Of a stretch of DNA of 8,222 nt, positions 4,826-8,222 are shown piece by piece. Both the position numbers and the translations under genes were made by a program. Where the stretch lies: assembly GCA_947627125.1 (NCBI GenBank), contig CANQUY010000080.1, positions 1 through 8,222 on the forward strand. Reading direction: 5' to 3'. Each line of letters opens with the position of its first letter. The first letter of the stretch is position 1. This DNA comes from an uncultured Clostridia bacterium. Lineage in GTDB: Bacteria > Bacillota > Clostridia > Christensenellales > Borkfalkiaceae. Below the pieces are notes generated by a model. The model was not told the DNA's origin and made no database searches. It worked only from the letters and a program-made list of their open reading frames with translations.

Positions 4826-5635
4826 TTAAATCACTTCCGTCAGACGCGCCACAGCGTCGATATTTTTTTGAATTATCTCCCCGAGCGAATCCCGCCCGAG
4901 CGGATGAGAGAGGCCGCTTCTGCCCACCTCCACCGTAAAAGCGGGAATTTTGAGCGTTTCGATGCACCAATCCTTGTACCCGCCCACCGAATTCGGCGCA
5001 TCCCTCAGGGGATATCCCGTCGTTTTTTGCAACATAAGTGCAATTTTTTTGTCCCTTGCCCGCCGCAGCGGGGGCTGGTGAAAGCTCCAATAGATCTCCT
5101 CGCCCTTGGTATGCCAACTCACCGTGAACCGCGGCTGAACCTTCAACGTAAAATCGTGCAGGGCCTTGCTCTCCTTGGCGCAGAGGGGAAACTCCCCCAC
5201 ATAGCTCTCGGGACCCGCGGTGAAGCGGTTTTCCGCCCCCTTCCCCCACCTTGCTGGGAAGTTGACGTTGAGGTCTACCCCCTTTGCGTTGGCTTTCCAT
5301 AGTGAAAAAACGTCACATATGTTGCATTTTTTGAGAAAATCACGGGTTGAGGCCGAAACAGTTTGTACACCTTCCGTTGCGAGCAAAACGCCGTCGGGAT
5401 TGGTGCAGGGCAGGAACCAAACGCTCCCCTTTCTAACCCCGCGGCGGATATGTTCGAGCCCCAAGAGAGCAGTGACCCACTCCCGCGCGTGGATGCTGTA
5501 CTGCGAAATGCCCACCGCCTCCCCTCTTCCCACACGGATGGCGTAGAGCGGGCGGCCCTCTTCGCTATAGCCGTAAATGTACTTTTCGCCGCGATAACTC
5601 TCAAAAAATGCGCTGACTTCTTCAAAAATTCCCAC
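4826..5635 (-). CDS. M14-family zinc carboxypeptidase, cytoplasmic
   Basis: A 269-residue protein that is essentially one M14 carboxypeptidase domain. The zinc ligands are H49 and E52 (SIHAREW) and H175 (TVSWHTKG); the catalytic glutamate is E236 (PAFTVEVG). R51 and the CTNPDG motif (77-82) are also present. The substrate-carboxylate motif, usually N-R-N, reads D-L-N-V-N-F (121-126), so the Asn is kept but the following Arg is Val. There is no signal peptide or cell-wall binding domain, so it probably acts in the cytosol. Bacterial M14 enzymes of this size often hydrolyse peptidoglycan peptides such as gamma-D-Glu-diaminopimelate bonds, but that is a family-level inference. The start is GTG 5635, the only in-frame choice after an upstream stop, with no clear ribosome site. 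It begins 13 nt after the rlmH stop and abuts tadA directly. Codons around 5307-5330 contain a decayed copy of the palindromic terminator sequence. Confidence 0.88.
   Translation of the reverse strand: MGIFEEVSAFFESYRGEKYIYGYSEEGRPLYAIRVGRGEAVGISQYSIHAREWVTALLGLEHIRRGVRKGSVWFLPCTNPDGVLLATEGVQTVSASTRDFLKKCNICDVFSLWKANAKGVDLNVNFPARWGKGAENRFTAGPESYVGEFPLCAKESKALHDFTLKVQPRFTVSWHTKGEEIYWSFHQPPLRRARDKKIALMLQKTTGYPLRDAPNSVGGYKDWCIETLKIPAFTVEVGRSGLSHPLGRDSLGEIIQKNIDAVARLTEVI
5305..5330 (-). repeat. Partial copy of the palindromic terminator within the peptidase gene
   Basis: CGTCACATATGT (5311-5322) is identical to 12 of the 18 core bases of the terminators at 3430-3447 and 4241-4258. It is flanked by six A on one side and, after TGC, by six T on the other. 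The second arm is mismatched, so it should not terminate strongly. It encodes KKCNICDVFS in frame. It may be chance or an old insertion of the element. Confidence 0.35.
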
Positions 5636-5648
5636 GCATCATTGTATG

Positions 5649-6086
5649 CTACTTGTGGTATTCCGCGCCCGCGTTGATCATAAAGGCTCGGTAGATCTGT
5701 TCGAGAAGGACGACGCGGAACATCTGATGCGGGAACGTCATCCTCGAGAAGGAAATTTTGCCGTCGGAGATGCGCTTCACCTCGTCGTCGATCCCGCACG
5801 AGGAGCCGATGACAAGGGTCAGCTCTTTCCCCTCGTCCTGCAACTTTTTGAGGAAAAAAGCGAACTCCTCCGAGCTCATTTCTCTCCCCTCAACCGCCAA
5901 AACGAGCACATAACCCTGCAATTTTTTCAAAATTTCGGCCCCCTCTTCCTTGAGCGAGGCACGCTCGGGGAGCTCCTTGATTTCCAATTTACAGAACCTG
6001 CTGAGCCGCTTTTCGTACTCGGCGCAGGCCTCCCGCCAGAAACTTTCCTTGAGTTTTCCGACGCAGACGACGTTGACCTTCATCAT
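5649..6086 (-). CDS. rlmH: 23S rRNA (pseudouridine-1915-N3)-methyltransferase
   Basis: A 145-residue SPOUT-class methyltransferase that uses S-adenosylmethionine to methylate pseudouridine 1915 in helix 69 of 23S rRNA, on assembled ribosomes. Recognition features are the N-terminal VNVVCVGKLKESFW, the SAM-site loop LVIGSSCGIDDEV (92-103; usually GG where SS stands), the highly conserved SFSRMTFPHQMFRVVLLEQIYRA (112-134) and the C-terminal YHK. It is about 10 residues shorter than the E. coli and S. aureus proteins. The GGAGG ribosome site (9 nt upstream) favours ATG 6086. The next codon is also ATG (6083) and gives an equally good family N-terminus. Longer in-frame starts upstream lie inside the protease gene and have no homology. 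The start overlaps the protease stop in an ATGATGA arrangement, so translation is coupled. Confidence 0.95.
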   Translation of the reverse strand: MMKVNVVCVGKLKESFWREACAEYEKRLSRFCKLEIKELPERASLKEEGAEILKKLQGYVLVLAVEGREMSSEEFAFFLKKLQDEGKELTLVIGSSCGIDDEVKRISDGKISFSRMTFPHQMFRVVLLEQIYRAFMINAGAEYHK

Positions 6087-6991
6087 GCCGTGAACCCTCC
6101 GATGAGCACGACGGCCCACTCGATCGCACAGATCGCGATGCCGACGGAGGCCGTCAAAAAAAACATTTTTCCCCCGTTCAGCTTTCCCTTGACGTTCTTT
6201 TTTTCGAGGATGAGGAAGAGCAGGCTCCCCACAAGGCAGACGCCCGAGAGGACGTAGAGCGCGATCGAACCGCCGAGGGGGACCTCCATATCGACGCCGA
6301 AGGAGCCGAGCGAAAGAATGACGGCGTTATTCAGAAAGTGCGCCAGGATCCCCGGCAAAATGCTCCCCGACCGCTGCGCAAGAAGCGCAAACGCCGCGCC
6401 GCAGAGAAATTGATAGATCGTCTGTTCGGGATTTCCATGAAATAAGCTGAACAATGCGCCCGAGAGAAGCACGGCCTTAAAAGTTCCCCAGCCGCTCTTC
6501 TCCATACTGCCGAAGATGACCCCACGGAAGAGCGATTCCTCAAAAATCGCAGGTAATAGCGCGATAACGAGAATGGCGGGGAGCAAATTCCAGCCCGTGA
6601 GCGTCGGGATCGTGCTCTCCATCATCTCTTCGTAGCCGAAATATTTCAAAAAGTCTATAAAATAATTGTTTAAAAAGTTCAAAGAAAATAACAATCCGAA
6701 CTGCAACAGCAGGGCAATCGGGAAATAATACCACTTTGCGGGGCAGTAAAATTCCTTCACGGGCTGTTTGGTTCTGCGCAAGTAAACCACGCACGTCGCC
6801 GCGATCGCGACCTGCGGCAACAGATATCCCAAATACAGATACCAATCGGCCGTCGGCGTCTGTCCTCCGTTTGCAATCCCCACGATGATGGAAAGCACGA
6901 GCGAGATCAAGAGTGCAAGCAGAGCGGCGAGCGAATAGGCAACGCCGCCCTCCCGCTGCGGCATGGGGCGAATGATATTTTCCTCTTCCAT
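6083..6991 (-). CDS. CPBP-family intramembrane metalloprotease
   Basis: A 302-residue multi-pass membrane protein of the CPBP (CAAX protease and bacteriocin-processing, Abi/Rce1-like) family. The three conserved motifs are complete: E151-E152-xxx-R156 (FEESLFRG), F181-xxx-H185 (FSLFH) and H218-xxx-N222 (HFLNN). Hydrophobic segments lie at roughly 18-40, 52-71, 88-112, 135-150, 172-186, 194-206, 211-229, 242-262 and 276-300, i.e. about eight spans. Family roles include cleavage of prenylated or secreted peptides, bacteriocin self-immunity and processing of membrane substrates. No bacteriocin or pheromone gene is nearby, so the substrate is unknown. It is the first gene of the operon; its promoter places transcription start at or next to the ATG, so the message looks leaderless. 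MPQREGG at residue 10 is an alternative start, but it lacks a ribosome site as well. Confidence 0.92.
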   Translation of the reverse strand: MEEENIIRPMPQREGGVAYSLAALLALLISLVLSIIVGIANGGQTPTADWYLYLGYLLPQVAIAATCVVYLRRTKQPVKEFYCPAKWYYFPIALLLQFGLLFSLNFLNNYFIDFLKYFGYEEMMESTIPTLTGWNLLPAILVIALLPAIFEESLFRGVIFGSMEKSGWGTFKAVLLSGALFSLFHGNPEQTIYQFLCGAAFALLAQRSGSILPGILAHFLNNAVILSLGSFGVDMEVPLGGSIALYVLSGVCLVGSLLFLILEKKNVKGKLNGGKMFFLTASVGIAICAIEWAVVLIGGFTA

Positions 6992-6997
6992 GCCTCA

Positions 6998-7026
6998 AGT
7001 ATAGCAGGATTTTGCCGAAAAGTCCA
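6998..7026 (-). promoter_or_regulatory. Promoter of the protease-rlmH-peptidase-tadA operon
   Basis: On the minus strand -10 TATACT (6998-7003) with -35 TGGACT (7021-7026) at 17-nt spacing. The -10 box ends 6 nt before the ATG (6989-6991), which puts the first transcribed base at or beside the A of the start codon. Confidence 0.6.
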
Positions 7027-7035
7027 TGCAATATC

Positions 7036-7064
7036 TTGCATTTTTGAAAAAATCTTTCTATAAT
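7036..7064 (+). promoter_or_regulatory. Promoter of the fumarase operon
   Basis: -35 TTGCAT (7036-7041), a 17-nt spacer, consensus -10 TATAAT (7059-7064). The ATG begins at 7071, exactly 6 nt after the -10 box, so transcription should start at the start codon itself. An in-frame ATG at 7026 lies upstream of this promoter and is therefore unlikely to be used. Confidence 0.8.
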
Positions 7065-7070
7065 AGGGGC

Positions 7071-7907
7071 ATGAGAACCATCGACACGCAGGAAATTTCA
7101 GAGGCTGTCTACCGCATGGCGAAGAGGGCGGGGCTCAACCTCACCGAGAGCTGCCATACTGCACTCAAATGCGCCGCGGACGAGGAAACGGGCGCGGCGA
7201 AATTTGCCCTCGATACCATTCTGCAAAACGCAGAGATCGCCAAACGGGAGCGCATGCCCATCTGCCAGGATACGGGCATGGCCGTCGTCCTTCTCGAACT
7301 CGGGCAGGACGTTCACCTGATCGGCATGCCCCTTGGAGAGGCCGTAAACGACGGCGTGCGGCGGGCATACCGCGACGGCTGTTTCCGCAAGAGCATCTGC
7401 GATCCTCTCACCCGCGAGAACACGGGCGACAACACCCCCGCCCATCTCCATGTGGAAATCGTTTCGGGGGAAAGGATCGGCCTCACATTTCTCCCCAAGG
7501 GCTTCGGGAGCGAGAACATGAGCCGCCTCTTCATGCTGACCCCTGCCGAGGGGAAGGAGGGCATCATAAACGCCGTTGTGGAAACGGTGAAAGCGGCGGG
7601 GTCCCGTCCCTGCCCGCCCGTGTATGTGGGCGTCGGCGTCGGCGGGTGCTTCGACAGTTGCGCTTTCCTTGCGAAAAAGGCCCTGACGCGGGAAGTCGGC
7701 AGTTCCAATCCACGTGCGGATCTTGCCGAACTCGAACGGGAAGCCCTCGGGAGGATCAACGCCCTCGGCATCGGCCCGCAGGGCTTTCACGGAAGAACGA
7801 CCGCGCTCGGCGTGAGCATTGAGGCCGCTCCCACCCACATTGCGGGGCTCCCCGTCGCCGTCAATATCCAGTGTCACTGCATTCGCTGTGAAAAGGAGAT
7901 GCTATGA
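7071..7907 (+). CDS. Class I fumarate hydratase, alpha subunit
   Basis: A 278-residue alpha subunit of the heteromeric [4Fe-4S] hydro-lyase family that interconverts fumarate and malate. The fold matches the N-terminal half of single-chain class I fumarases. Cluster cysteines are in the expected places: C65 in PICQDTGM, C197 in GGCFDSCAFLAKKAL and C268 in VNIQCHCIR. Other family blocks are FLPKGFGSENMSRLFMLTPAEG (140-161, substrate-loop region) and GPQGFHGRTTALGV (235-248). The start at 7071 (MRTIDTQEISEAV) agrees with homologue N-termini and with the promoter. The stop overlaps the beta-subunit start by 4 nt. L-tartrate dehydratase alpha subunits are close relatives and cannot be excluded from sequence alone, but fumarase is likelier without tartrate genes nearby. 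Such enzymes are oxygen-sensitive, which fits an anaerobe. Usual role: reductive or oxidative branch of the TCA pathway. Confidence 0.93.
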   Translation: MRTIDTQEISEAVYRMAKRAGLNLTESCHTALKCAADEETGAAKFALDTILQNAEIAKRERMPICQDTGMAVVLLELGQDVHLIGMPLGEAVNDGVRRAYRDGCFRKSICDPLTRENTGDNTPAHLHVEIVSGERIGLTFLPKGFGSENMSRLFMLTPAEGKEGIINAVVETVKAAGSRPCPPVYVGVGVGGCFDSCAFLAKKALTREVGSSNPRADLAELEREALGRINALGIGPQGFHGRTTALGVSIEAAPTHIAGLPVAVNIQCHCIRCEKEML

Positions 7908-8222
7908 AACAGCTGACCCTTCCCCTCTCCAAGGAGCAAATTTTGTCCCTCCGCGCAGGGGACTGCGTGGAACTCTCGGGCGTCGTTTTCACTGCCCGCG
8001 ACTGCGCCCACAGGCGGTTTATGGAACTTTTGAAGGAAGGAAAGCCCCTTCCCTTCGACCCGCACGGCGCATTCATCTACTTTGCGGGGCCCTGCCCTGC
8101 GCCCGCGGGAAAGGCATGCGGCAGTTGCGGCCCGACGACGTCCGCGCGGATGAACAGCTTCGCCCCGAGAATGCTGAAAGCGGGCATCGGCGGATTCATC
8201 GGCACGGGGGCGATGAACGGGG
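7904..8222 (+). CDS. Class I fumarate hydratase, beta subunit (5' part)
   Basis: The first 106 codons of the partner subunit are present before the window ends. It starts at ATG 7904, overlapping the alpha-subunit stop (ATGA), with an AAGGAG ribosome site 5 nt upstream (7893-7898). Family blocks are the early GVVFTARDCAHRRF (26-39), the proline-rich YFAGPCPAPAG and the strongly conserved GPTTSARMN followed by GIGGFIGTGAMNG. This subunit corresponds to the C-terminal half of single-chain class I fumarases, where the catalytic Ser/Thr and substrate-binding residues lie. Homologues usually read VGPAPA where this has AGPCPAPAG, and it carries extra cysteines in ACGSCGP next to the active-site block. 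The 4-nt overlap ensures coupled, equimolar synthesis with the alpha subunit. Confidence 0.92.
   Translation, partial: MKQLTLPLSKEQILSLRAGDCVELSGVVFTARDCAHRRFMELLKEGKPLPFDPHGAFIYFAGPCPAPAGKACGSCGPTTSARMNSFAPRMLKAGIGGFIGTGAMNG

Noticed and set aside
4376..5302. 308-codon plus-strand open frame opposite tadA and the M14 peptidase
   Set aside because: No ribosome site, no recognisable domain, and both genes on the other strand have intact catalytic motifs.
7026..7070. Upstream start for the fumarase alpha subunit
   Set aside because: This ATG lies 5' of the -35/-10 promoter and has no ribosome site; homologues align from 7071.

Overview
The window looks like chromosomal DNA of a low-to-moderate GC anaerobic Firmicute, probably an uncultured gut Clostridia member. 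A Christensenellales-type lineage is my guess from overall style, not something the sequence proves. Pointers are RlmH, a BspA-like leucine-rich-repeat lipoprotein with a glycine-rich linker, a two-subunit oxygen-sensitive (class I) fumarase, cofactor-independent phosphoglycerate mutase, and sigma-A promoters with strict 17-nt spacers.

Layout. (1) 63-1304, minus strand: a BspA-like surface lipoprotein preceded by a leader of about 220 nt. The leader starts at a good sigma-A promoter, folds into an 89-nt hairpin and then meets an intrinsic terminator about 80 nt before the gene. This is the most interesting element here. (2) 1351-1660: a mosaic of short stem-loop repeats. (3) 1691-3303, plus strand: gpmI with its own promoter, followed by a 52-bp tandem repeat and a perfect 28-bp palindromic terminator. 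(4) 3453-4262: a gene-poor, partly AT-rich island with a small Cro/CI-type regulator and a possible broken micro-ORF. It is bounded on both sides by the same palindromic terminator. (5) 4364-6991, minus strand: a tight four-gene operon, CPBP membrane protease - rlmH - M14 zinc peptidase - tadA, ending at the second palindromic terminator. (6) 7036-8222, plus strand: a divergent operon with the fumarase alpha subunit and the start of the beta subunit, cut by the window edge.

How it works together. The metabolic genes are housekeeping: GpmI interconverts 3- and 2-phosphoglycerate in glycolysis, and the fumarase interconverts fumarate and malate. RlmH (23S rRNA) and TadA (tRNA wobble inosine) serve translation and share an operon with two proteases. 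Two divergent promoters at 6998-7064 place their -10 boxes exactly 6 nt before the start codons, so both mRNAs are predicted to be leaderless. The small regulator gene also lacks a Shine-Dalgarno sequence. In contrast gpmI, rlmH, the lipoprotein gene and fumarase beta have clear ones.

The coding genes are ordinary. The unexplained content is non-coding: the hairpin-plus-terminator RNA, a stem-loop repeat family whose stems covary while the loop is kept, and the repeated palindromic terminator.
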